DNA of 33,679 bases from Syntrophobacterales bacterium (GCA_017881765.1 JADGQN010000003.1:1-33679); one strand, 5' to 3'; shown: positions 9,621 through 18,333, numbered from the stretch's first letter. Program-made: numbers and translations. The notes: generated from the sequence alone by a model not told the origin.

Positions 9621-12600
9621 TCACTTGGAATCGCCAGGCCCCTTGGAATGCTCTTTGACCTGATGCATGAAGGCTTCCAATCTGGTTTGGACATTGGTTA
9701 ATCCCTGTCCGTCGTAGGCAACGTTGAGAACGGGCACACCGTACTTGTTCTGTATAAGTTTCATGAGCGCACTCGATATCGTGCCGGGCATACAGGTGAA
9801 CGGCATGGCATTGATGATACCGGAAGCGCCCTTACGTATGAAATCGATACTCTTGCCCACGCTGAGTACCGCTTCACCTTCGAAGCTCTCGTCGATATAA
9901 GGGCTGGCGTCGTTAATGACCTGCTTGACCCGTGGCTCTTCTCCATATCGCAGATATTCTGAAAATATCTCTTCCATGCGGTGCTCATCCTTCCGCTGGA
10001 TGTGGTCGGTAAGCAACATGGAAAGCAGATTGGGCAGGCTTCTTTTTTGGGTACTCCTCTTCCTCCCCATATAGTTAACGTAGTTTATCCATTCAGTGAT
10101 GGGTGCGAGCCAAGCCTCCCCGCCAAACTCCTCCACTTTCTTGACCAGATCGTCGTTGCTGAAACGGTTTGACCTGATATAAATTTCCCCGACGATCCCG
10201 ACGATCGGTTTCGCCGTCTTTTTTGTCGGGATGGAGAGGAAGCGCTTTACCGCATGCTCCAGGGTCTCGAAGAGACCGTTATTGCCGCTTTCAATGGCCT
10301 TGCAGATACCGTTAAGCATCTCTTTATATACCTGCTCCGTCTGCCCGGCCTTTTCCTCGTACGGTCTTATGCCGTGCAACATTTTCAGGAGCAGGTCGGT
10401 TGATACGATTGCCCGCCACCCGAGTCGGGAGAACTTGCCGCCGACAATATTCAGTTCCTGGTAAAGCTTTTCATCCTGGTTAGGAGCATAGATGGGTACG
10501 TTCGCGTATCCTCGTTCGTCAAGGACCATCCTGTGCAAACGATGGTACTGTCCAAACCGGCATGGCCCCCTGCCTGACGGCATGAAGAAGGCGCTTGCTG
10601 TTGGTTCGAACCCTTCTTTATTCGCGGTCTTGAGCATGTCGCCCGTGGTCAGGATACACGGATAGCACTCTTTACCGATCGTGTATTTGCGCCCCAACTG
10701 CACCGTCTGGTCGTCCGACTCTTCCATCACCTCTGCCTCAGCGCCTGCAGCTCTAAAAGCGCTGACAAACGGGAATGAATGGTCCGACATGTAGGGTATA
10801 TATATTTTCCGGGTCTTCTTGCCGATATAGAAGACCGGCGCGGCCTTTTCTTTCTCTACCCACTCTTTTCTGGCGTTCTTGATGCTGTCGAAGTAAGCCT
10901 CCAGACGCGTAATGACTCCGGCATCGCCGCTATGTTCATCGATCTCCAGCTGTAGAAAAGGCTTACCCTCCATGATCTTCTTGAAGAAATGCGTAATAAA
11001 GGAGTCAGGGCCGCAGCCGAAGTTGGTTATGTATATGGCAAAAAGATTGGGATGAGAGCGGACGATTTTTGCCGCCCTGAGTATCTTCTGTCCGTAGCCC
11101 CAGTACATCTCCGTAAGATCCTCGTCATCAGGGACACTGGAGAGTGGCAGCATATCAAGAGGTACTACCGGGACTCCAAGGTCAAGGAGTTTCTTGTGCA
11201 CATTCAGGTTCGCTCCGGGGTCCATACTGTTGTACGGCCTTCCAATAATCACCATTGCCTTTTCAGCACCCTTTATCCGGGAGAGAAAATCGGCACCGGC
11301 ACGAAGGCATTCGCCGTAAAATAAGTCCTGAACGGAATTGGCAATATGAAACGCCCGCTCCACCTCTTTCTTGGATCTGCCGAGGGATTTGCCGAATGAG
11401 ACGAGATTCTTAAGGGCGATTTGGGCTCCCTGGCCGAAGCGCACGATAGGGGACTCAAGTTTTACACCCATCGCTTCAAAGTCGATCGAGGCTTTGACCG
11501 TGTATGGCAGCGACTGGGCGTACGGACAGGTGAAGTTGGTCTCCACCCCTTCCGACGGTTTTTTGAGATCGATGATGCTCGGTATGAATATCCTTTTGGC
11601 GCCCTTGGCAATGAGATTGAGGATATGGCCGTGAGCGAGCTTGATGGGAAAACATGATTCAACAATGATGTTCTCTACACCCTCTTTGATCACCTTTTTA
11701 TTGGTAGCATCGGAGAGCAGAACGGAAAAGCCGAGTTCGCCCAGGAACGCCTTCCAGAAAGGCAGGAGTTCATGCATATTGAGGATTCTCGGGATGCCGA
11801 TCGTCTCACCTTTGGCTTGCGTGATTGGCGTATACTCCTTGTAAAGCTGATCCTCCCTGAACTTGAACAGGTCCGTGATATCCTTCTTCTGGACCTTCCT
11901 TACAACGTCATACTTCTCACACCTGCTCCCGTAATAAAGAGGCGTCTCTCCCTCGCACATTACCTTTCTGATCTCACAGAGGTTTTCGCAGCCCTTACAC
12001 TCAAAGGTATCTATTGTGTACTGCCGTTTGCTCAGATCAAAGCCCTTGAAGGTACTTTTCTCCCAGGTCCTCTCTTTCATGGCAAGAATAGCGACCCCGA
12101 TGGCTCCAGTGACGTCATGGTGCGAAGGAACGGTGATCGGCTTTCCGACCACTCGTTCGAAGGCGGCAACAACGCCTTTATTAAAGGCCGTTCCTCCCTG
12201 GAAGAAGATCCTGTTTCCGACCCTCCGGTCACCCACCACTTTATTCAGGTAGTTCAGGACTATGGAGAAGCAAAGCCCCCCCGCAATGTCCTCTACATCG
12301 GCACCGGCCTGTTGGTGGTGGATCACGTCCGATTCGATAAATACGGTACAGCGCTCCCCCATTTTGATGGGCGTATCGGATTTGAGCGCGAGGTCCGCGA
12401 ACTCGTCCTTGATAGAGAGACCGAGTCGCTCCGCCTGCTCCTCAAGAAATGAGCCCGTGCCCGCTGCGCAGGCCTTATTCATCTCGAAATCTACGATCAC
12501 CCCGTTATCTATGCTGATGTACTTTGAGTCCTGCCCGCCGATCTCAAATATGGTGTCCACTTCAGGATCAATCTCAATGGCAGCCTCTGCCTGGGCCGTT

Positions 12601-13787
12601 ATCTCATTCCTGACAATGTCCGCCCCTATGAAATCAGCCGTGAGATAGCGTCCCGATCCGGTCGTTCCCACACCCACGACCTCTATGAGGTCGCCTATTT
12701 CCTCCCCCATCTCCGCCAATCCCCGCTTGACCGCCTCGAGCGGTCTTCCACCCGTCATGAGGTATCTTTTTGCAAGCACATTTTTCTGCTCATCGATGGC
12801 GACAAGGTTGGTGCTGATCGATCCCACGTCCACGCCGAAATAAGCCTTAACCTTCTCTTTCGGCCTCTTCACATCGTATCTGATCTCTCTGTTCTTTTCG
12901 GAAAGTACAAGCGGCTCGTAAGCATCGGCCTGTTCCTCCTGGGCCAGATAGCTGTCTACGTTCTTTATGCCTTGATATTCCCTTCTGATCCGCGGTTCAT
13001 CCAGCACGGCATAGACCGCGCCGAGTGCGCCCATGGACGTGAAGCGTTCAGGCACAATAAACTGGCTCTCTTCCACGGAGAAGACTTCTTGTATCGCCTT
13101 ACGCATGCCCGGATTAGCGGCTACGCCGCCTATGAACGCGAGGGGCTTGGCTACTTCCTTTCCCTTGGCTATGTTGCTCTTAAAGTTTCGCGCCAAAGCA
13201 TAGCAAAGACCCGCTACCAGTTCGTAATCGGGCGTCGCGATCTGCTGTAGATGGATCATATCCGATTTTGCAAAGACCGTGCACCGTCCGGCAATCCGCG
13301 GTGTGTTTTTGGACTTGAGCGCAACCTCGCCGAACTCTTCGATCGTGAAGCCGAGGCGAGACGCCTGCTGGTCCAGAAACGACCCGGTTCCCGCCGCGCA
13401 CAACGTGTTCATTGAAAAATCTTTTATCTTGAGGGTGCCACGCTGAGCGTCTCTTTCAAAGATGATATACTTCGAGTCCTCTCCTCCGAGATCGATCACG
13501 CTCCCGACATGCGGATAGAGCGTCTGAAAGGCCTTGGTGAGAGCTATGATCTCGTTGGTGAATGCAGCGCCGACAAGCTCGGCGAATTTCCTGGCTCCGA
13601 CCCCGGTAGTGGCCACATACTCAATCCGGGCGCCGTGCTTCGTCGTAAGCTCCTCAAGGACCTCTTTCGCAGCTTTTATAGGTTTGCCTTTGTGGCGGAT
13701 GTATCTGTCTTCCACCACAAGCCCCTTGTCGTCAATGAGTACCACGTTGACGCTTACCGAACCAATATCAAGGCCGATCCTGAACAT
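9621..13787 (-). CDS. Giant 2-hydroxyacyl-CoA dehydratase activase-related protein (tandem BcrA/BadF/BcrD/HgdC ASKHA ATPase domains plus DUF2229-type and dehydratase-like C-terminal regions)
   Basis: 1388 aa. Two ATPase repeats each have DIGS/DVGS, a GGxDSKY motif, CAAGTGSFL(D/E)(E/Q)Q and RCTVF(A/I)(K/E)SD(M/V)IH. A long C-terminal portion contains C-rich segments such as CKGCENLCEIRKVMC. Confidence 0.9.
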   Translation of the reverse strand: MFRIGLDIGSVSVNVVLIDDKGLVVEDRYIRHKGKPIKAAKEVLEELTTKHGARIEYVATTGVGARKFAELVGAAFTNEIIALTKAFQTLYPHVGSVIDLGGEDSKYIIFERDAQRGTLKIKDFSMNTLCAAGTGSFLDQQASRLGFTIEEFGEVALKSKNTPRIAGRCTVFAKSDMIHLQQIATPDYELVAGLCYALARNFKSNIAKGKEVAKPLAFIGGVAANPGMRKAIQEVFSVEESQFIVPERFTSMGALGAVYAVLDEPRIRREYQGIKNVDSYLAQEEQADAYEPLVLSEKNREIRYDVKRPKEKVKAYFGVDVGSISTNLVAIDEQKNVLAKRYLMTGGRPLEAVKRGLAEMGEEIGDLIEVVGVGTTGSGRYLTADFIGADIVRNEITAQAEAAIEIDPEVDTIFEIGGQDSKYISIDNGVIVDFEMNKACAAGTGSFLEEQAERLGLSIKDEFADLALKSDTPIKMGERCTVFIESDVIHHQQAGADVEDIAGGLCFSIVLNYLNKVVGDRRVGNRIFFQGGTAFNKGVVAAFERVVGKPITVPSHHDVTGAIGVAILAMKERTWEKSTFKGFDLSKRQYTIDTFECKGCENLCEIRKVMCEGETPLYYGSRCEKYDVVRKVQKKDITDLFKFREDQLYKEYTPITQAKGETIGIPRILNMHELLPFWKAFLGELGFSVLLSDATNKKVIKEGVENIIVESCFPIKLAHGHILNLIAKGAKRIFIPSIIDLKKPSEGVETNFTCPYAQSLPYTVKASIDFEAMGVKLESPIVRFGQGAQIALKNLVSFGKSLGRSKKEVERAFHIANSVQDLFYGECLRAGADFLSRIKGAEKAMVIIGRPYNSMDPGANLNVHKKLLDLGVPVVPLDMLPLSSVPDDEDLTEMYWGYGQKILRAAKIVRSHPNLFAIYITNFGCGPDSFITHFFKKIMEGKPFLQLEIDEHSGDAGVITRLEAYFDSIKNARKEWVEKEKAAPVFYIGKKTRKIYIPYMSDHSFPFVSAFRAAGAEAEVMEESDDQTVQLGRKYTIGKECYPCILTTGDMLKTANKEGFEPTASAFFMPSGRGPCRFGQYHRLHRMVLDERGYANVPIYAPNQDEKLYQELNIVGGKFSRLGWRAIVSTDLLLKMLHGIRPYEEKAGQTEQVYKEMLNGICKAIESGNNGLFETLEHAVKRFLSIPTKKTAKPIVGIVGEIYIRSNRFSNDDLVKKVEEFGGEAWLAPITEWINYVNYMGRKRSTQKRSLPNLLSMLLTDHIQRKDEHRMEEIFSEYLRYGEEPRVKQVINDASPYIDESFEGEAVLSVGKSIDFIRKGASGIINAMPFTCMPGTISSALMKLIQNKYGVPVLNVAYDGQGLTNVQTRLEAFMHQVKEHSKGPGDSK

Positions 13788-13871
13788 CCAAATCCCCCCG
13801 CAAACGCATTGATTTTAGGCCGTCCGTGTGTTAAATACCTAATAGGATATCGATTCGACTCATAAAAGTCA

Positions 13872-14147
13872 ATGATGCGAAGGGCGGAGATACTAGTCAG
13901 AGGTCTGGTTCAGGGGGTTTCTTACCGCTATAATACAAAAAGGAAGGCGGAAGAATTTCATCTCACGGGCGGTGTGCGAAACCTGAGGGATGGCCGGGTA
14001 GAAGTTATCTGTGAAGGGGCCGACGAAGCTATCGGAAAACTGATCGAATGGTGTAAGCTTGGCCCCGAGGGAGGGGTTGTAGAGCATGTGGATGTTGCTT
14101 GGAAGGAATATACGGGTGAGTTCAAGGAGTTTAGTATCCTCTATTGA
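13872..14147 (+). CDS. Acylphosphatase
   Basis: 91 aa; RGLVQGVSYRYNTKRKAEEFHLTGGVRNLRDGRVEVICEG matches the acylphosphatase pattern, with Arg in VQGVxxR and Asn in GGVRNLxDGRVE. Confidence 0.9.
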   Translation: MMRRAEILVRGLVQGVSYRYNTKRKAEEFHLTGGVRNLRDGRVEVICEGADEAIGKLIEWCKLGPEGGVVEHVDVAWKEYTGEFKEFSILY

Positions 14148-14169
14148 TGACCTCTTTAAGCGCGTGTTA

Positions 14170-14370
14170 TACCAATTCGCCTTCATGCGTATACCTTCGT
14201 TGTCGCTGCTTCCTTCCAGGATGCTTCCTTCCAGGATGCTTCGCTACCGCTATCGCTCTCCGCGACGTACTTCTGAGTACGCCCGGGTGCCCGCTTGCGG
14301 GTGGGGCTCCTCGCTGCCGCCCGGCGCACCCGGCCAAAGGCTGGGTCGTCCGCTTGAATACAAATTGGTA
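14170..14370. mobile_element. Candidate non-autonomous MITE-like element with short terminal inverted repeats
   Basis: TACCAATT (14170-14177) and AATTGGTA (14363-14370) are perfect inverted ends, each flanked by TTA (14167-14169 and 14371-14373). The interior has small palindromes such as GTACTTCTGAGTAC and CCCGCTTGCGGG, a 15-bp tandem duplication, and no plausible transposase ORF. Confidence 0.5.
14208..14237. repeat. 15-bp perfect tandem duplication
   Basis: GCTTCCTTCCAGGAT occurs twice in direct tandem (14208-14222, 14223-14237), followed by a partial GCTTC. Confidence 0.9.
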
Positions 14371-14378
14371 TTAAGCCG

Positions 14379-15197
14379 ATGAACATTCAAACCGCTTTTT
14401 ACTTACCGGTCATTCTCTATTTCATCGCGACGCTCTGCTATCTTACCTATCTTGCCGGCAAGAAGGAAATCATCGAGAAGATAGGTTCTTACGTCCTCGC
14501 GTCCGCCTGCCTCGTGCACCTTGCAGCCACCCTCTTCAGGTATATTGAGGCAGGCTACACTCCGATAACAAACCTGCACGAGTCCCTTTCGTTTTTTGCC
14601 CTCTGTACCGCGGTCTTCTTTCTTTATTTAAGGAAGATATACAGGATCGCGGGGCTCGGGAGCATCGTACTTCCCGTCATATTGGTCATGGTTATCTGGG
14701 CGCTCACCCTGCCTTCTCCCATAAAGCCCCTACCTCCCGTGCTTCAGAGCTACTGGCTCCCCATCCATACCGGTTTTGCATTCATCGGCGACGCCATTTT
14801 TCTTGTGGGGTGTCTCGTTTCGATCCTCTATCTCCTTGCGGAAAGGGATATCAAGAGAAAAAAACTCCACACTATTTTTGGAAGCTTCCCCTCCCTTGAG
14901 ACGCTTGACGGGATAAACTACAGGTGCATGTCCTATGGCTTCCCCTTTCTCACGATCGGTATCATAACGGGCTCAATCTGGGCTCAGTCCGCCTGGGGTT
15001 CTTCCTGGAGCTGGGATCCAAAAGAAACCTGGTCGCTTATCACGTGGATTGTATACGCTATCCTGATCCACAACAGGCTGACCATGGGATGGCGCGGCAG
15101 AAAAACGGCATACCTGATGATCCTTGGGTTCATATCAGTGGTCGTGACCTTCCTCGGCGTCAATCTCTTTATTGGAGGACTCCATTCCTACATCTGA
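14379..15197 (+). CDS. CcsA/CcsB/HemX-type cytochrome c biogenesis (haem handling) membrane protein
   Basis: Multi-TM protein with the WGSSWSWDPKETWSLITW haem-handling motif; directly upstream of hemA. Confidence 0.9.
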   Translation: MNIQTAFYLPVILYFIATLCYLTYLAGKKEIIEKIGSYVLASACLVHLAATLFRYIEAGYTPITNLHESLSFFALCTAVFFLYLRKIYRIAGLGSIVLPVILVMVIWALTLPSPIKPLPPVLQSYWLPIHTGFAFIGDAIFLVGCLVSILYLLAERDIKRKKLHTIFGSFPSLETLDGINYRCMSYGFPFLTIGIITGSIWAQSAWGSSWSWDPKETWSLITWIVYAILIHNRLTMGWRGRKTAYLMILGFISVVVTFLGVNLFIGGLHSYI

Positions 15198-16497
15198 AAG
15201 CAATGCTGCCTGCTTTGCCGTAGTGGGTGTGAGCCACAGCACAGCTCCTCTTGATGTGAGGGAAAAGCTCCACATCGCTGAAGATGCAATTCCCGGCTTG
15301 CTTCAAGACTTGAAAAACGCCGGTGCCGCGGAAGTTGTGATACTCTCGACCTGTAACAGAACAGAGATATACGCAGGCGGCGCCTCCCTGGAGGAGGCAG
15401 TACATGCCGTCAATGAAACGCTGGAGAAGAACCTCGGCATCACCAGGGAGTGGCTGCATAATTACTCCTACACCCTCAGTTTTGAAGACGCTTACAGGCA
15501 CCTTTTTCTTGTCGCATCAGGCCTCGATTCCATGGTAGTCGGTGAACCGCAGATTCTGGGACAGGTGAAGGATGCATACAAGCAAGCCGCACTTGGTGGG
15601 GCAACGGGCCAGCTTTTCGAAAAGGTTTTCAATCGCGCCTTTCAGACGGCGAAGAGGGTAAGGACGGAAACCAGGATCGGCTACAATCCCGTCTCCATCA
15701 GCAGCATGGCAGTGGAGCTCGCGCGAAAGATATTCGGCGAATTCAACCAGAAAAAGATCCTGGTGATCGGAGCCGGAGAGATGTGCGAAATTGCCCTCAA
15801 ACATTTCAAGAAGGAGGGCGTGCAGGAGGTCTATATCACGAACCGGACCTTTCAGAAAGCACAGCTGCTCGCCGAGGAGATCATCGGCACACCCTACCCT
15901 TTTGAGGAGATTCCCGAATTGCTCCTCAAAGTGGACATGGTTCTTTCATCCACGGGAGCGGACAGACCGATCATAGATAAAGACCTCGTAGTGACGGTCA
16001 TGAAGAGGCGGAAACATAGACCGCTCTTCTTCATCGATATCGCGGTTCCTCGCGACGTCGAACCCGAGATAAACAACGTCGAGAATGTCTACCTGTACGA
16101 TATCGACGATTTGAAAGGCCTCTCGCAGGCACATATGGCCGACCGCATCCAGGAGTCGGAGCATGCCCATGCCATCGTTGAGGGGGAGGTGGGCAAGTTC
16201 GAGGCATGGCTGAAGCAGCTCGACCTGAGCCCCGTCATTACCCAGGTCCTGGATAAGCTCGAGAAAGTCCGCGCAGGAGAAGTGAAGAAGGCAGCACAGC
16301 GCCTGAAAGACGCCGACGAGGAGACGCTCAAACAGATGGAGCTGCTCTCAAAAGCTATCGTCAACAAGATAGCCCACCCCCACATTATGATGATCAAAAG
16401 AAATGGGAGCCCCCTCGTGCTCGACGTGATGAAAAGCCTGTTCCAGTTTGAGGAGGAAAATGAAAAAGAGATGGATACTGGGGACAAGGGGGAGTAA
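15184..16497 (+). CDS. hemA: Glutamyl-tRNA reductase (start uncertain; ORF track opens at TTG 15172)
   Basis: VVGVSHSTAPLDVREKL, ILSTCNRTEIYA, GLDSMVVGEPQILGQVKDAY and the Rossmann segment KILVIGAGEM are present. GGAGG at 15174-15178 would fit an ATT start at 15184; TTG 15172 is the alternative. Confidence 0.93.
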   Translation: MPTSESNAACFAVVGVSHSTAPLDVREKLHIAEDAIPGLLQDLKNAGAAEVVILSTCNRTEIYAGGASLEEAVHAVNETLEKNLGITREWLHNYSYTLSFEDAYRHLFLVASGLDSMVVGEPQILGQVKDAYKQAALGGATGQLFEKVFNRAFQTAKRVRTETRIGYNPVSISSMAVELARKIFGEFNQKKILVIGAGEMCEIALKHFKKEGVQEVYITNRTFQKAQLLAEEIIGTPYPFEEIPELLLKVDMVLSSTGADRPIIDKDLVVTVMKRRKHRPLFFIDIAVPRDVEPEINNVENVYLYDIDDLKGLSQAHMADRIQESEHAHAIVEGEVGKFEAWLKQLDLSPVITQVLDKLEKVRAGEVKKAAQRLKDADEETLKQMELLSKAIVNKIAHPHIMMIKRNGSPLVLDVMKSLFQFEEENEKEMDTGDKGE

Positions 16498-17368
16498 GCT
16501 TGCCCTCAGGCAGACAGAGATCGTAATCGGCAGGTTGCACGCGCTCTATCCGGACCACCAGTTCGTAGCAGAGATCATCAAGACGACTGGGGATACCATC
16601 TGGGACAAGCCGCTTCATCTGATTGGCGGGAAAGGGCTCTTTGTTAAAGAGATTGAAGAGGCGCTTCTGGCAGGCAGGATTGACATGGCTGTCCACAGCG
16701 TGAAGGACATGCCCGTTGAACTTCCTGAAGCGCTCGTGCTCGGTGCGGTTCTGGAGCGGGAAAATCCTCGCGACGCGTTCATATCGGTCACACACGGGAG
16801 ATTTGCGGACGTGGGGCCGGGCGGAAGAATCGGTACCGGAAGCCTCAGACGGAAGGCCCAGATTCTCAATCTCAACAAAGAGCTTGAAGTTGTACCCATC
16901 AGAGGCAATGTGGACACCCGGCTGCGCAAGTTGCGGGAACAGGGCCTGGACGCGATTGTTCTCGCCTGTGCCGGCGTCAAGCGCATGGGCTTTGCGGAGC
17001 ACATCAAGGAAGTCCTATCCTTCGAGATGATGGTGCCTCCCTCAGGACAGGGGGCCATAGGCATCGAAACACGCGATGAGACTCAGCTGCTCGATCTTCT
17101 CAGGCCACTTAATGATGAGCAGACTATGTTCGAGGTCTCCGTGGAGAGAAGGCTGCAGGCGCTCATCGGAGGCGGCTGCAGTGTGCCTCTCGGCATCAAC
17201 GCCTCTCTTTTTGACGGGAGATTGACCATCCACTCCGCCTTCGGCACCGAGGAAGGAGAGCTTCTCGTGAAACAGCGGTTAGACGGCCGCCCGGACGAAG
17301 CCGACGCGCTCATAGCCGCAAGCCTGAAACCAATACAAGAGGCGCAGGAGAAGCTGGGCCCGGGGTAA
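16460..17368 (+). CDS. hemC: Hydroxymethylbilane synthase (porphobilinogen deaminase)
   Basis: GTRGSKLALRQTE, HSVKDMP, GTGSLRRKAQ and the cofactor cysteine in GGGCSVPLG. The likely start is ATG 16460 (MKKRWILGTRG); the ORF track opens at TTG 16448. Confidence 0.95.
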   Translation: MKKRWILGTRGSKLALRQTEIVIGRLHALYPDHQFVAEIIKTTGDTIWDKPLHLIGGKGLFVKEIEEALLAGRIDMAVHSVKDMPVELPEALVLGAVLERENPRDAFISVTHGRFADVGPGGRIGTGSLRRKAQILNLNKELEVVPIRGNVDTRLRKLREQGLDAIVLACAGVKRMGFAEHIKEVLSFEMMVPPSGQGAIGIETRDETQLLDLLRPLNDEQTMFEVSVERRLQALIGGGCSVPLGINASLFDGRLTIHSAFGTEEGELLVKQRLDGRPDEADALIAASLKPIQEAQEKLGPG

Positions 17369-17440
17369 GTAAAAAAGGCCCGGGGCATGACGGGTCAAGG
17401 GTCAGGGGTTACGAGACGTCATGAAGGGCTGACCGGTCCA

Positions 17441-17469
17441 TCTGGTCTGTTTTGGCGAGATAGACCAGA
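17441..17469. repeat. Stem-loop within degenerate GGTCTATT/GGTCTG-type repeats between convergent hemC and cooT-like genes
   Basis: TCTGGTCT (17441-17448) is the perfect inverse of AGACCAGA (17462-17469). On - strand the neighbourhood reads AGGTCTATTTAGTCTGTCTCGTCGTCTGGTCTATC. Confidence 0.5.
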
Positions 17470-17481
17470 CGACGAGACAGA

Positions 17482-17676
17482 CTAAATAGACCTGTCTTTT
17501 ATGACTACTTTGTTATCTGTCAGGGAGACCGATTCTATCTCGGCGTCGTAGACCTTCTGTTCCCCGAAGATCGTTTCAAAACGGAGCCCTTCATCCTCCT
17601 GCTCGATTAAGTAAACATCTTTGAGAAGGAGAATCTCCTCTCCACCTTCCTGCTTGAACACCTTTACTTCACACAT
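17482..17676 (-). CDS. CooT-family small nickel-binding protein
   Basis: 64 aa, MCEVKVFKQEGGEEILLLKDVYLIEQEDEGLRFETIFGEQKVYDAEIESVSLTDNKVVIKD. It has the N-terminal MCE and the internal I(F)GEQK pattern of the CooT family. Confidence 0.85.
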   Translation of the reverse strand: MCEVKVFKQEGGEEILLLKDVYLIEQEDEGLRFETIFGEQKVYDAEIESVSLTDNKVVIKDRSI

Positions 17677-18086
17677 CGTTCGATCCCCTTTTCCACTTCG
17701 TGAACCAGAATGTCTATCATCTGCGGGATGGAAAGGCCCGGCGCTCCTATCACAACCAGGTTGCTTTGGGTCACGGGTAGGATATATTTTACTGCCTCGG
17801 AGTCCGCCACTGCCTGCGCCATCCTCGGTGTAAACTCCCCGAGCATGGAGTTAGCCATGAGAATATTGATCGTCCCAATCACCATATCTGCCTTCGGCAG
17901 GGTCGTTACCATTGCATTCTCGCCGGATGCCCCTTTGTTTGCACGGGCCTTCATCATATTCTGCGTTGCCAGGGAGTTGGTGCCAAGCGCGATAATCTCC
18001 ACGTGCTCCTTAAGGCGCTCTTTCAGCCTGGCAATGATCACGCTGCCTATTTTGCCGCCCTGACCGTCAACAACACAGATAATCAC
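17664..18086 (-). CDS. DUF3842 family protein
   Basis: 140 aa, MIICVVDGQGGKIGSVIIARL...EIIALGTNSLATQNMMKARANKGASGENAMV...ANSMLGEFTPRMA, recognised as DUF3842-like; 13-nt overlap with the cooT-like gene. Confidence 0.8.
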   Translation of the reverse strand: MIICVVDGQGGKIGSVIIARLKERLKEHVEIIALGTNSLATQNMMKARANKGASGENAMVTTLPKADMVIGTINILMANSMLGEFTPRMAQAVADSEAVKYILPVTQSNLVVIGAPGLSIPQMIDILVHEVEKGIERCVK

Positions 18087-18267
18087 ACAACCCTCGACAA
18101 ATGCCTATCTGGTTTCTCTCGTTTCTTCTGGACCCTGGCCACTGGACCCAGGCCCTGCTTTCAGACATACATGATAAGCAATTTCGAAAGATATTGGAAA
18201 TGAAAAATTCAGGTTTGGCACTACGTTGAATCTCCCTGAGTACATTCCCCGCGGCTTGTAACGTATG

Positions 18268-18333
18268 CCGTCATTCCGGCGGAGGCCGGAATCCAGAAAG
18301 CAGACTGGATGCCGGATCAAGTCCGGCATGACA
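18268..18333. repeat. Dispersed palindromic repeat of the GTCATTCC(g)...GGAATCCAG...CTGGAT...GGCATGAC type
   Basis: Two hairpins, ATTCCGGC-GGAG-GCCGGAAT (18273-18292) and ATGCCGGA-TCAAG-TCCGGCAT (18309-18329), lie inside an overall inverted arrangement. Translation gives the familiar artefact LDSGLRRNDG. Confidence 0.85.

Noticed and set aside
11772-12452. 226-aa + strand ORF antisense to the activase
   Set aside because: Embedded in the conserved 1388-aa ORF, with no recognisable motifs.
14086-14386. Three short ORFs through the MITE-like element (14086-14382, 14144-14374, 14183-14386)
   Set aside because: Low-complexity translations of palindromic/tandem sequence; no transposase signature.
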